The notes under the pieces were generated by a model, which ran no database searches, had not been told where the DNA came from, and saw only the letters and a list, made by a program, of their open reading frames with translations. From Chamaecrista fasciculata (taxonomy: Eukaryota; Streptophyta; Magnoliopsida; Fabales; Fabaceae): a DNA stretch of 64,000 bases. The stretch spans positions 101,750 to 165,749 of the forward strand of contig QANZ01019422.1 of NCBI GenBank assembly GCA_003254925.1, read 5' to 3'. Shown here in pieces: positions 37,701 to 49,637 of this stretch. The position numbers were made by a program, and so were the translations under genes. Within the stretch, counting starts at the first letter, position 1. Every line of letters starts with the position of its first letter.

Positions 37701-40700
37701 AAATATTAAACTTTCAAGTTTTAGAGCGTTTTAGAGCGTATAAAATAATAATTATAAGAACACAACTAACACTTATTTGCTTTTCTTCCAACCATTCTTG
37801 ACCAACAACGCAACAAATATTAGCTAAGATTCAATATTCGAAGATGTTTTCTAAAAATATGAAACAATTAAAGCTGACTTTTCCAAATCAATAAAGGAGT
37901 ATATGTATCATGTCAAGCATACTGCATACCCTTTGTAGAATCGCCTCAGATTCCCTCCTACCAAGTTGCTCATGTCGCAGTGCATCAACAGCCTCTTGGT
38001 ATTTTGCATACAATTTTGCCAACTTCAACAAATACAGCAATAAAAACGTGAAAATCTTCTTGTATAAATCTACAGCAAAAGTAGTACCAGTGTGGACATA
38101 AAATTTTGATAACTCACACTCCAACCATCACGCAGGAGTGAAGCAGCTAATGCAGTTCCAGAAACACCAGCAGTAAATTTCGGGACAAGCATGTGGCTTT
38201 CCTCAACCATATTATCAGTTTCATTTGATACCAACCACCTGCAACAAAACTAACAATGTCTTACCATGCCAAAAATACAGCAAACAGCAAGCTTACATGA
38301 CACATCAACCTAAAGATTCTAGAGCCAATCAATACAATAAAATTCCACAATATAGGCTAAAAAAATCTCAAAACATACTACTGAACACAGCCACAAAACA
38401 TAAGAACAGAAATTCTGGCTTATTTAGTTAATCAAATGGAAAAATGTTTCTGAAGTCTGAAGTGAACATCTTCCTCCCTCGGTTCTATTTCCATTCACCC
38501 AGAAAACCGATGAAATGATCCCATCCCTCCCCGATAGAGATTCAGAAGCTCAGAAAGTAATCTGATTTTGACTCTAGTATCTGATCCCGTCACTAATTTA
38601 AAAGCTCGTCCCAATCTCAAACAAATTAAGAGACATGATGATAGAAACTCTGGCTATGTATTATAGAATATGAACGGAAAATGTACCTGGATATAACCAA
38701 GGTACTGATGCAGGGGGAGAAAAACAGTAAAATAAGCACACCAAAGCTAGCGTTCGAGAGGTCAGCACTCTCCACAAAACCCTAACAATTCCCTACCTCA
38801 CTCCTCAACTTTCCAACACAAATATCCCCAAGCAACAGCTATGGGCACACCACTAACCGGACAGATGGTTATGCCTAGCAGCAACCTCACCTCTCTCTTT
38901 GTTACTGTCTGTACACCATTCTCTTGCCTAATGGACTCTTGTCCCACAACTCTGGGCCTATCAGTCCGTGCTACAGCCCCCTTGGGCTGATCCTTCCCTT
39001 TCCTTGCCCTTCTCTTGTATGTATGAAGTACCAGGGGTCCATCACATGATCAGCTTAGTGAAGACCTCAAAACAGCCACAGAGAATTGGCATAGTACACA
39101 AAGAGGCAAGGTGACTAATTTAGCATATTTCAAACTTTCTTGCCACTATTGGCTGTGATGTTCTGTGGAAAACACTATAACAATCCTAACAGACCTTCAA
39201 CTTATGTCATAGAAAAACATGTTGGAGGAACCGAACTGAAAGTTCATACGCTGCAGTAATTCAAAGCAGCAAGGGTTACAGATACATACGGCTCAGGGTT
39301 GGAACTGCTGAAAGGAACAAGATTCAGCTCCTTTGTCTTATTTCTCTCAACTTCGGCTTCAAATGTTTCAAGCTTTGCTTTCAAGTCAGCAGCCTCCTAC
39401 AAGCACCAAAATAAAGATTAAAAATGATTAATTGTACATTTAAGAACAAAACATATTTGAACCAAATATCTACCTAAAATTTACGAAAGCAAGGTGAGTT
39501 AAACAATCGAAGTAATTGCTACAGACATCAAAGGATATCAATCTGACAAGCAATGTAATTTAGAAGAGATAGGAACGTTTTAAATCCAAGAGATCCAAAG
39601 AGAAACAATGACTCCTCAAACTAGTATAATGCTGGTTAAAAAAAACAATGCCTCAGCAAAACACTTGAATTCGTTTTGTTCGTTTTACATAAATATTGAG
39701 TTTTTGCCACAATAAGATATGTCACGGAGTATTTGCCACAATAAGAAGCTTTCAGTTTCGGCAATGGAAGCAAGTTACTGCTCTTGTCTTTGTCTTGTCT
39801 AATCAATTTGGGAATGAAAATGCATTTTGGGGTTGAGGTAAGTCGGGAGAGAATGGCACAGAAAAGTAATGACAAAACCATTCTGATTTTATAAGTTTAT
39901 TAACTTCTGTTTTTGTCAGATTTTATGTCTTTTTTTCTTGGGCCTGGACAAACTACCACTATAGTGCACAAAAAGCCTCTCCCCAAAACAATAATTATAT
40001 GAATTTAAAATACTTATACATTATAATATATGTACTATTTATTTATTAAAAGTATTATATACATATATGATATATTTTAATATCATATAAATATATCATG
40101 CCATACCCAATATTTTCTAAACATTTCTGTACACCATACCCCCGTATCCATACAACTATACAAGTACCAACGCAGCCTAGATCATGAATAAGTATAAAGC
40201 ATTTCTAAAAGAACTTTAAAAGATAGCACAATCCAAGCATTTAGCACTATCAAACAAGATCTATCAACTACTAATCAATCATAAGTCAACAGATAAAGCT
40301 CTTCTAAAAGAATTTCAGAAAACAGCACAATTGATGCACTCAACATCTCAGGAATCCCATTTTCAAAATCAACAATCCATAGTATCTGCTTACAGATAGC
40401 AAATTGAATTCATCATTATTTTTTTCACTCAACGTCAAATTTTATTAAATACGGGGAAGAGATCAGAATTCAGACCTAAACATTTACATGATACTGAGAA
40501 GTACGAAATACCTTTTCAAACTGTTTTCTTGCAGAAGATTCCTTCTCAAGTCTCTCTTTATAGTCATCTTCAACTTGCTTCAGATGCGACTGCTTAAACA
40601 CCACCAAAGTTTCAAAAAGCAAATATTTTATTGTATAAGAAATTGCAATTTCCAAATATCATGACACAGCATAATAACAAACAAACTTAACCTCCATTGC

Positions 40701-43419
40701 TTTGATAACACCCTCAAGCTCTGATGCCTTTCTGGACCATTCCTCAGAACTTTCTTTATATAGCTCATTAAGCTTTTTAACCTAAATACCAGAAAATTTA
40801 AGAATACATAATAATACCGAAAATTACAAAATGTATACATAGTTAATCTAAAAACCAAAACTTATTACTTTAATCAATAACCACAAAATTAGTTTTACTG
40901 AAACAAATATAAGTAACGCGTAAAAATCACACTTCATTTCAGGACAGTTCTAAATAATATATGTATATAAGGGCCACAGTCCAGCTGTAAAATATTTATA
41001 ATCTCAAAAAATATGAAGCCCCAAGCTAAAATGTTCCTACTACATTGCATGATAGATCATAGATGGACTAATAACATGTACATAAACATTTTCCGCACTG
41101 CACACATCTTCAATGAAAGTGGAAAAGTATGATGTTCAGATTGCATAGAATAGGCATCAGCATCATGATTCATGAGTATTAGAATACTTGATCAAAAGGC
41201 ACAGAAAGGCAGAGAGAGGAATATATAACTGCTTCTACTCAAGAAATTAACCTTTAGGTGACATGCTACGAGTCTATCATTTCCCACCATCCTTCATCTA
41301 TTGTCATCATTTTCAATCATTCCAAACTCCTAAAGACTAGTACTTCAAAATTAAATCGAACCCCTTCACTTACCTCCATATATCTGATAAATCTCACCAT
41401 TCTACAGAAGTGCAAGAGAAAACAAAATATTTCGTAGTCTAATTTCCATTTACAAGTTATCATCAATGGCTTATTCATAAATTATAGACTGTAACCATGA
41501 AACTATGATCAAAGCCAAACCAACTAACCCATTAAAAATTTTAAAAAGAAACCAATAGGATAAATAAAGTTATAAAGAACTTCTCATAGCACTCACAGTT
41601 GAGAGCTCAGTATATAATCGCTCTTCATTAGCTGCAGCTGCATCTTTAGCTGAAACTAGTTCCTAAGAAGTGACAAAAAATAGGTTAAAGAGGAATTGAG
41701 TAAAAAGAAACTCACTAATTAAATTTGGAAAAGAAAAATGGAATGTCCCAACCTCATGGGTAGATTTAAGCTTCATTTCTAGCTCCCTCACTCTATCCTT
41801 GTTCCACTGCAGAGACTTGGAGCATTCACTGAATTGTCTCTCTACCTGGAAGTGCTAGTGTTAAATCATATAATACGGAAAAAGAGAAAAGATCAAACAA
41901 AATTATGAAGAATACTTCTTTACTGATCATATAAACCTCACTTACATCTGCAAGCTTAGAAGACATATCAGCCTCCAACTCTGTAAGTTTTCTGCGCATC
42001 TCAAAGGAACTGTTAACCTTAGCAGTCAACTCATCATTAAGCCAAGAATTTTGCCTCTCAACAATCTCTTTCTCCTGCTTATCAGCAATTTAAAGGAATG
42101 AAAATGCAACGTCACTTTATATGACGAAATATTTGGTTCCTAAAACATGCTGAATCTGAAAGTACTACAGTCAAAGCGATAGAGCTTGCATAATTTGTTT
42201 TTAAGTTGTATAGCGCGAATATACTGCAAGATCCATTTAGAAATCCCACGGAAAACCTCATTAAGAGCTTAGCCAAGTATTGAATGTCTAAATAATGATG
42301 AAACAGAAAAACTTAGAAATCTGAAGCATAAATGGTATACTTCCACTAGAAGCCAATAAGAAAACCAGATAGCAGAGTATAATTCTTCGGTGAAAGAGAA
42401 AGACCTCGTTTAGTATGATTAGAAACATAGTTACATGGAACTAAAACCATGCCATCCTAATCCTAGGGCGCTGAACAGTGATAAATTTTTAAATCTTGAT
42501 GCAGGCAAGGCATATTTCATTGCGTGATAGTTCGTTAGACACCAACTACCTTCAGACCTAAATTGCACTATATCCACTACGAGTAAGCTCTACAACTAGC
42601 AAAAAGCATTCATAAAGATGGGAAATGGAAGAAAGGCATTCAGGAAAAGACCTGCGAAAGGCGAGTGCATTCGGCTCGGGATCGAGCCAACTGAGCCTCA
42701 ACTTCACTCAAACGGGCCTCCCTCTGAGCAGCATTTTCAGACAAGTTTAACTTCACGATCATCAACATGAAGAAAACACCAAGTATAAAACCATGATTAA
42801 GTGTTCACTTCTAGAACCAGGGACCAGAATATCAAATTAAAGAGGCAAAAATAAGCACCCTAGAAGCATAAACTCACAATTTTATCAAGATAGCTCTTGA
42901 CGGTGGCATTCTTCTCACTAAGCTCCAAATCTTTTTGCTCATTCAACTCAATCAGCTGCCGTTTCGATTTATGCAGCTCACCCACCTCGGTCCTCAATCT
43001 CTCAATCTCCCGCTCTTTCTCAACCTACAAACCCAGAATCAATAACAATAAGCAACAAAAACAAGCACAGCCAAAACAGTGTCTTTAACAACCATAACGC
43101 TTTGTTTCCATACAGAATGCAAATGAATTTGCTGCTTCTCCTCGCGGACTTGGGATAGCTCGACGAGGCGTTGATCGAGGGTAGACTTGAGTTCAGCAAC
43201 ATTGGACTCGAGCTTGGAGAATTCAGCAGTGAGAGAGAGGTACTTCTGCTCTATGAGAGAACAGTTCTGCTCAGCGTTAATGTCAGAAGCATCAGCTTTG
43301 GCCTTGACAGTCTCGAGCTCGTTGAGGAGGCCGCGGATGAATGCGTCGGCCTTGCTGGCCACCACGGCGGCGTCGTTGGAACACCGGGAGAACTCCTCAT
43401 CGGAGAGGAATAGGGGCAT
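18959..43419 (-). CDS. NUA: Nuclear-pore anchor NUA, plant Tpr/Mlp1-type nuclear-basket nucleoporin, 48 coding exons, 2094 aa
   Basis: Forty-eight exons with GT-AG junctions and matching phases add to 6285 nt (2094 aa plus TAA). From memory this is almost the length of Arabidopsis NUA (about 2093 aa). The start is MPLFLSDEEF at 43419. Residues 1 to about 1600 are nearly continuous heptad-type coiled coil rich in E, K, L and Q, with family-typical stretches such as HEQLGRRESEAILQR and KECRDIQLRCG. The last exon encodes an acidic disordered tail (residues 1628-2094) with basic NLS-like clusters (ARKRV, KKPKG), the conserved DKEEGELPEG segment, and an Arg/Gly-rich C-terminus. By family knowledge it sits on the inner basket of the nuclear pore, and in Arabidopsis it affects mRNA export, SUMO homeostasis and flowering time. 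Introns occupy about 18 kb. No stop or frameshift was found. Exon coordinates are given in the three following entries. Confidence 0.95.
23949..25645 (+). mobile_element. Degenerate copia-like LTR element inside NUA intron 37
   Basis: Two diverged direct repeats of about 220-240 bases (from 23949 and from 25403) share an ordered series of blocks: 'gataagta', 'aatcactttctt/aaatactttctt', 'ggtgctg.tttacag', 'cattttt..tagtattt/tctaggattcaatt' and 'gatg.accat'. A polypurine-like 'cttgagagggag' lies directly before the second copy, as in plant copia elements, giving + orientation (antisense to NUA). The 1.2-kb interior has no pol motifs. A 174-bp tandem duplication lies at 24417-24764. The element lies wholly within the intron and does not interrupt any exon. 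Confidence 0.6.
24417..24764. repeat. 174-bp tandem duplication inside the intron element
   Basis: Two units start at 24417 and 24591 and share 'gagaagtagtagttgtac', 'ccttctagggtaaaacaat' and 'ccttttgcagatgtt'. The copies differ at perhaps a tenth of positions by eye. Confidence 0.85.
29098..34676 (-). other. NUA: NUA exons 17-32 (residues 601-1093)
   Basis: Exons in transcript order: 34563-34676, 34171-34249, 33013-33065, 32858-32931, 32126-32228, 31891-32025, 31686-31784, 31527-31568, 31392-31445, 30407-30586, 30274-30321, 29947-29997, 29714-29797, 29557-29631, 29286-29470, 29098-29200. Exon 24 is only 42 nt and exons 27 and 28 are 48 and 51 nt. Exons 18-21 and 31-32 carry split codons that match exactly. 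All encode charged coiled coil. Intron 18 (33066-34170) is the longest in this group and holds AT-rich sequence without a recognisable gene. Confidence 0.9.
34749..34789. repeat. Poly-C run of about 41 bases in NUA intron 16
   Basis: An almost pure C tract (one N at 34755) is followed directly by about 13 A. In the NUA transcript this is a U run followed by about 41 G, starting some 30 bases after the 5' splice site of exon 16. The N and the length suggest that the base caller or assembler had difficulty here. Confidence 0.9.
34822..43419 (-). other. NUA: NUA exons 1-16 (residues 1-600)
   Basis: Exons in transcript order: 43114-43419, 42878-43024, 42652-42750, 41946-42074, 41753-41845, 41597-41662, 40692-40781, 40512-40592, 39290-39396, 38118-38238, 37930-38022, 37427-37475, 36170-36273, 35993-36061, 35014-35154, 34822-34926. 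Exon 9 ends in phase 2 at a GTATGT donor, and exon 10 supplies the last base of a Pro codon. Exon 12 ends in phase 1. The other junctions are in phase 0. The segment is coiled coil with a short loop around residues 360-405 that includes GVSGTALAASLLRDGWS, typical of plant NUA. Introns 6, 8, 9 and 12 are about 0.8-1.15 kb. Confidence 0.9.
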
Positions 43420-43588
43420 CTTCGAAAGTACAGCGATGCCCTAATTCGCCACGGGAAATCACAGAATTCGAACAGTGTGTGCAAAAACAGAAGAAGACGA
43501 AGGAAGAATGATGAATGAAGGAGGAGGAAAACGAAAAGAGGGAAGAATGGAAAATTTGAAGAGGAAGAGGGAACGATTAAGAATCCCT

Positions 43589-43595
43589 ATTATAG
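43589..43595 (-). promoter_or_regulatory. Candidate TATA element of NUA
   Basis: On the - strand this reads TATAATA, about 170 bases upstream of the start codon at 43419. A start site near 43560 would give a purine/pyrimidine-biased 5' UTR of about 140 bases. This is sequence inference only; many housekeeping nucleoporin genes lack a TATA box. Confidence 0.3.
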
Positions 43596-43793
43596 TCTGC
43601 TGCTAAATTCATTGATGATGTTGAACTACTCGAGAAGCCTAGTCATTTCGTCATTCTCTGGATTCTTTTTCAGTTTGGGCCCATCTTTGTTTTTTTTATT
43701 AACTAGAGGTCCTTAGTGAATGGGCCTTCGTATCTATTGGGCTTTGGCCCAGCATCAAAAGCCTAGTGAGAAACTTTTTTATCATGGAATTGC

Positions 43794-44765
43794 GGTTTTT
43801 GTACTTAAATAATACACTCACCCACTTTAAAGATCTAGATCAGTAAAATATTTTTTATGTACCAAAATGGGTTTCGTGCTACTGGAGCGCGTCTCCACTT
43901 TTGTACGGACCAATCATCATGTATCACGTGGCACTCGATATTTTAAAAAGAAAAATTAAATACTCAAAACGAGTCCCTAAGACGCATCTTTGAGCAAAAG
44001 GCTGACACAAATCTGTTTGTGTCAGCCGTGCAGCATCATTGATTTATTAAAGTAAAAAAAATATTAAATGAAATTAAAAGTTGATGTAAAATTTAGAGAC
44101 GAAATTGAAAAATTTTACTTTTGTTAAGACTAATAAATTTAATTAATTTTTTTCACTAATTATTAACATATACATCTTAGTTATTCTTTAATTTTTTATT
44201 GATATAATTATTGATGTAATTAATCTTGAAATAATTTATTTATTTAATTAAGACTAATAAATTTAACATTAGAAAACTAAAAAAATTTTACTTAATAATT
44301 ATGAAAAATATGATAATTAATTTTTTTAAAATATTATATTTTATAACTAATAATACTTTAAAAAATTTTAAATAAACAAAAAAAAATTATGTTTTGATTA
44401 ATAAATAGAACTGGCTGCGGTTTTTACCGCTGCAAAGAACAAATTAAATTAAAAAAAAGATAGCAACAGTTTAAAAATGTTGCAAAGTAAAAAAAATCAA
44501 AAAAAAAATAAATAATAAATCAATGATGTTGCACGGTTGACACAAGTAGATTTGTGTCAGCCTTTGGCTCAAAGATGCGTCTTAGGGACGCGTTTTTGAG
44601 TATTTAATTTTTTTTTAAATATCAGGTGTCACGTGGCACTTGATGATTGATCCATACAAAAGTGGAGACGTGCTACAGTAGCACGAAACCTATTTTGATA
44701 CATAAAAGAAATTTGGTAATTTGGGTCTTTAAAGTGGCTAAGTGTATTATTTAAGTACAAAAACC
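43794..44765. mobile_element. 972-bp long-TIR Mutator-like element upstream of NUA
   Basis: The terminal inverted repeats are about 270 bases long (43794 to about 44060, and about 44505 to 44765), starting GGTTTTTGTACTTAAATAAT and highly similar along their length. Flanks tggaattgc (43785-43793) and tgcaattgc (44766-44774) form a 9-bp target duplication with one mismatch. The interior is AT-rich with no transposase. Each arm carries a CACGTG motif in 'tcacgtggcac' (near 43926 and 44628). The left end lies 375 bases upstream of the NUA start codon. Confidence 0.88.
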
Positions 44766-44822
44766 TGCAATTGCAATCTTGTGGTATTATTTATCATATT
44801 TGTCCTGACAAATTTAAAACTA

Positions 44823-45077
44823 GACTAAATTAACAATTTGATCCCTAAAAGATGATTGAGTTGACAATTCGGTCTTTAAAGGATTAAAATGTACAATTTA
44901 GTCTTTGAAAGATTAAAATACTTGTTAGTTCTTTTAATGGATTAATTAGTATATTGTTTTAATCTTTCAAGAACTAAATAGCATACCGTTTTGATCCTTT
45001 TAAATATGTATTTTCATAATTCAAAGACTAAGTTGCCAATTTCTTCATCTTTCAGAGACCAAATTGTTAGTTTACTC
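44823..45077. mobile_element. Family B MITE, 255 bp
   Basis: Inverted ends GACTAAATT...AGTTTACTC with 'aacaatttg(a/g)tc' arms. Flanks ttaaaacta and tcaagacta are a 9-bp target duplication with two mismatches. Same family as 50679-50923 and 53236-53498. Confidence 0.75.
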
Positions 45078-45169
45078 TCAAGACTATTTAGGGTCTGTTT
45101 GGTATAATGTATTCTCATATATTAATATATTATAGTATTTTAGATGTTATAGTATGTGACACTATATCG

Positions 45170-45640
45170 TATTGTCAAAACGGGCTAAAGCCTTGTGGGG
45201 CAGCCCACACCCGCCAACTAAATGGGTGGGCTTGGACATCATAAAAATAGGTTTATTTAAAAGCGGGCCTAAATGGGTTGGCCTGGTATGGATGGTTCGC
45301 CCACATATATTTTATTTTTTTATTTTATAAAATCTAAATATTGTTATTTGTTTGTTATTCTCTTATACTATTTTTTTAAATTATAGTTTTTCAAAAATTA
45401 AATTAATTGTTAGATTATATAAAGTCAAATAATTGTATGATTACAATTAATATACAAATAAAAATATTTTCATTAACTTATAAGGTTTATAATATTTTTA
45501 TTTATCTTTCATCATATTATTATTATTTTATAAAATTTCAATTTAAAAAAATTTATTAAAAATGTGTTGGCCTACAGGCCAGCCCGTTTAACCCGCGGGC
45601 CAACACAAATAGTTTTGGACATGCAGAAGCGAGCCTGTTT
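45170..45640. mobile_element. GC-rich-ended foldback sequence, probable hAT-like element
   Basis: The left part (45178-45300) contains 'ggcagcccacacccgcc', 'gcgggcct' and 'ggttggcctgg'. The right part (45565-45610) contains the complementary 'gttggcctacaggccagccc' and 'aacccgcgggcc'. The centre is AT-rich and non-coding. Borders and target duplication were not resolved. Confidence 0.5.
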
Positions 45641-45893
45641 ATAAATGGATCATGTAATTTTTGTTTGGGACAAGGCATATTACATTAGTAGAATGACTTG
45701 AGGCAATTTTTATAAAAGGAGATTTTATTGGAGATAATCTTATTTGAAGCATTGTTGATACTAAATGTAGGCATCTCTCATAGTGAAAATTCAAATCTAG
45801 ATTCACAATATTGTAGAAGACTAACCATTTTCGCTAGACCCAATCTTCGTTAGTTCCACAAGAGAAGTTTGAAAGATGGTAAGGCTATATTGT

Positions 45894-46259
45894 TAGCAAA
45901 AGCACTAATTTTATCCCCAAATTTTACACTTACTGTCAATTTTATCTCCAATTTTTTTTCTGCAATCAATTTTGTCCCTAATATTTTACATTTTGGTTAA
46001 TTTTATCATTTGACTAACTTCTTTTAATAAATTAACAACAGAGTACATCCTATTTTTTAATCTGAGTTAGGATTTGAGTTTCTTTTTCAATCAATTTTAC
46101 ATTATATATCATTAGCCACGTAGATTCTGTCAATAATATTTTGCTAAAGTAAAAGTAAAAGATAAAATTGATAAAAACGTGAAATATTGGGAACGAAATT
46201 AACTGTAAAAAAAATTAACAGTTAGTATAAAGTTTGAGGACGTAATTAGTATTTTTGCC
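45894..46259. mobile_element. Family C MITE, 366 bp
   Basis: Inverted ends of the type GGCAAAAATACTAATT (left 'tagcaaaagcactaatttt', right 'attagtatttttgcc'). Flanks ctatattgt and ctacattgt are a 9-bp target duplication with one mismatch. Further copies are at 57821-58164 and about 58220-58580. Confidence 0.8.
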
Positions 46260-47657
46260 CTACATTGTATAATTAGTAGCTGTGTGATGTGCCAATATAT
46301 CAACAAAGATGTTTGCCTCTCTTTTGTTGGAAAACTGCTTGGACTTTAGAAGGAGGCAAACGACTTTATGTAATCCTACAAAATAGAGAATAAAGGGTAA
46401 AGCTCAAAACCATGAGTCCCACTCTAATTAATCCCATTCACAGGATTAGTTGAATCAGTTTCAAGGATTAATTTGTTATCCCATTAATGCATCAATTTTG
46501 ATGCCTTGGATTGCTCCCCCAAAGTTGTGCTTTAATCATAGAGTAGTTTCCAAGTCCAAGAAAGAAACTGTAAATCCAACTGCCCCAATAGTCTCTAAGG
46601 ACACCACCACATCCAAAACCCTTCTCTTTATTTTTCACCAAATTGTTTATATTGACTAATAAGAAATTGATTTAAGTGGTAAGTGATTTGTTATCGTTTA
46701 AATAAAGTTTATAATTAGAGATATTGTGAATGTAATTACTTCAATTAAGAGACTTTCTCACCATAACTAAGTGCACAACATAGATTGAATCTAGATTAAT
46801 CATAACAAAACTTCAATAGTAGAAAAAAAAACGTTGTTGTTGAATTTAACGTTGTTGTTGAATTTAACGTTGCTTGATTGATTGTGAAACGATTAACTCA
46901 CTTTTGAGACTCGATTTGACCTCTTTTTTTATGGTCCTTGTTGGGTAATACTCATAAAAAAGAACTGTGTAGCTCTGAATTTGTCACATTAGAACTTAAA
47001 ATAAAAAAGATATAATTAGTTTGAGAACAATTTTAGAAATTATGGAAACATATAGGATAAATTTAAAACAAATAAAATATTTAAGATCAGTTTAAAATCC
47101 ACCCCATATATATGGGACTGATTTGAGGTTTTGACCAAATATAATATAATATACGCTTATTCATATCTTTTAACATAAGAAGATGCCAGCCTGCACTAGA
47201 GTCACTTGCTTGCTTAAGAGATACGGTGAGAGTTTCAGCCATGTAAGTTTTACAAATAATGCAATTATTTACATACTTGATTACTTATGGCTAATTTGAT
47301 TTCTCAAAAAAGTGATACTTATCCTTCCTTACTAGTCAAAAAGAAAAACAATTATCAACTTTTAAGTGGTAATTAAATCTGATGGTTAAGATGTGGTTCA
47401 TTTTAGAGACTTTACACCTTTTTTCGGACTTTAAGAGATCCTTTCTTATTCACCAGATTTGGTTGGAACTTTTTCTATCTATTTTTCCATTAAATAAACT
47501 AACATTTTTAGTTCATAAATTATATGAACATTGTTATTTTAGAATTTATTTTTAAAATAATTGATTTAGTCCTAAAAAAATCAGATTCATTACAAATTGA
47601 GAAAAACTTATTATTTAGTCTCTGAAATTACACTGAGTCAACTAATCAGTCCCTGAA
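46260..47657. other. Intergenic, transposon-derived sequence without a clear gene
   Basis: Positions 46260-46640 are less AT-rich and include a 69-codon open frame (46450-46659, +) that I cannot assign; a decayed retroelement fragment is possible. A short tandem repeat 'aacgttgttgttgaattt' lies at about 46832-46870. Positions about 46870-47140 match the right half of foldback family A (compare 8930-9225), indicating a truncated copy. Confidence 0.45.
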
Positions 47658-48196
47658 GGTCAAAGGGTCATTTTGACCCTAAATATATGCCCTTATGTTA
47701 ATTTTGGTCCATTATGTTTCAAAATGTTCAAATTAGTCCTAAATATCGGCAAAATGTTTCATTTTGGTCCTAAATATTGGTAAAATGTTTCATTTTGGTC
47801 CCAAACTATTGAATTTGGTCATATTTCTCTCGTCTCTCATTTCAATTTCAAAGGACTTGTTAAGAAGAGCTCGTAGCTCTTAATTCGTCGCATTTGAATT
47901 TGAAATGAGAAAGATATGATCAACTTTGCTTGTTTGACCATGAAATGAACGGTCTACTTTTAGGACTGATTTGACCTTGTTTGTTAACGGCCCCAACGGG
48001 ATAGAGAACGTACTCTTTGAGAACAATATGTAGCTCTAAACTTGTCACGTTTGAACTTGAAACGAGTCATGTTCAATAGTTTGGGACCAAAATGAAACAT
48101 TTTCCCAACATTTAGGACCAACTTGAACATTTTGAAACATAATGGACCAAAATGAACATTATGACATACATTTAGGACCAAAATGACACTTTAACC
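47658..48196. mobile_element. Foldback element of family A, shortened copy, 539 bp
   Basis: Inverted ends (left 'ggtcaaagggtcattttg', right 'caaaatgacactttaacc'), then long complementary arms containing repeated 'aaatgttcaaattagtcct'-like blocks. Flanks gtccctgaa and gtcgctgaa are a 9-bp target duplication with one mismatch. It inserted into a 'ggtccctgaa' repeat, so it is nested. Confidence 0.8.
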
Positions 48197-49486
48197 GTCG
48201 CTGAATAATTGAAATACACGATTTGGTTCCTAAGATATTTCAATTATAAACTATTTAGTCCCTAGTGACGACTTGATCCCTGAATTTGAACTAATTTTAT
48301 ACTTTTTAGTCTTTAAATTTGTACTAAATTAATACTATTTTTTTTGGCCTGAATTTGAACTAATTTTATACTTTTTAGTTCTTGAATTTGTACTAAATTA
48401 ATATTATTTGATCCCCAAATTTGAACTAAATTTATATATCTCAAAAATTGTACTTTTTGGTCCTTGAATTTGACCCAAGGACCAAATCATTGACAATTAC
48501 AATAATTGAGGAATTAAATAGTATATTTTGATTATTTAAAGAATAATTGGTGTAAATTCATGAACCAAATAGTATGTTTTCTTTTACAATTTATTCATTT
48601 CACAAATATTTTATCATTATAGACTCAGTCCTTAGAACTAAATTGTAATGCATCATAGATTTTTAGAGACTTGATCAATAATTTCAAAAACTCAAACACT
48701 AAACTAACGGCACCTATATATTTAGGGATCAAATTAATAATTTACCCTTTTTCTTATTGTTTGACCAATTTTATTACAATTTCGCTTTAAATAATTCAAA
48801 TTCATATATTATCTTTAACAATGTATTAACAAACAGCACAAGGAAGAAGCACATGGCAAATGTATATTGAACTCCACTCAAAAGATTCACACCAACTCCA
48901 AAGTCATATATATATATATATATATATATATACATTGTGATCTAAGCCAGAGCCCCAAAAGTTAGAGAATACAGTGAATTATAACAAAACCAACCCCATC
49001 AAACCAGACCAAGAAAAACCCAAAAAAAGAAGAAACAAAAAGAAGAGAGAGAAAATGGTCCTACACACACTCTTTCTCTCTCTACAAGTATCTTTCACAC
49101 TTCACAGGCTGTTAAAGAGCACCAAAATAATGCAAAGTCTGAAGGGTCACATGCCCTTAAAGCAAACTAACTGACACTCACACACATGCCATTCCTCAAG
49201 CACATGTTCTCTGTCCCCTAACTATCCCACCACTTTAACAACTTCTCAAATCCCTTTTTTTTAATATATATTTTAATTTAAACCACACCCAAACTGTCAT
49301 TAATTAATTAAGCATCTCACAACATCTCACAAATTAGAAAATAATAATAATAATAATAATAATAATGACAACCCCTTTTTAAGTTTCTTCAACCTAATCT
49401 AATATTATACACAAACTATGGTTAGGATATGATCACGTTTATATATATACGCTCTTTAGCATATATAGTTTAGTGTCAACAATTTC
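48197..49486. other. Intergenic sequence downstream of the TAG-like gene
   Basis: Positions 48230-48500 hold tandem copies of a segment of about 68 bases containing 'gaatttgaactaattttata'. A (TA)n tract is at 48908-48932 and an (AAT)n tract at about 49340-49368. No gene is supported; the 66-codon frame at 48974 is compositional. Confidence 0.5.
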
Positions 49487-49492
49487 TTTATT
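49487..49492 (-). terminator. Candidate poly(A) signal of the TAG-like gene
   Basis: An AATAAA on the - strand lies about 145 bases after the stop codon (49638-49640). No other canonical signal was seen nearer. Position only; no transcript evidence. Confidence 0.4.
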
Positions 49493-49637
49493 TTGATAGT
49501 TGGAAGAGGGAGATTCTTAAGTAAGATATAATATAGGTACATATATAATGATCAAGATTTTTATAGGTTGAATCTTGATAATCATATGTGTGCATATATT
49601 ATATGGTACTTAAGGAGTTTTTCTCCAAGATATGATT

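Noticed and set aside
46450..46659. 69-codon + frame as a LINE or gag fragment
   Set aside because: No catalytic or zinc-knuckle motif could be pointed to; left as unassigned sequence.
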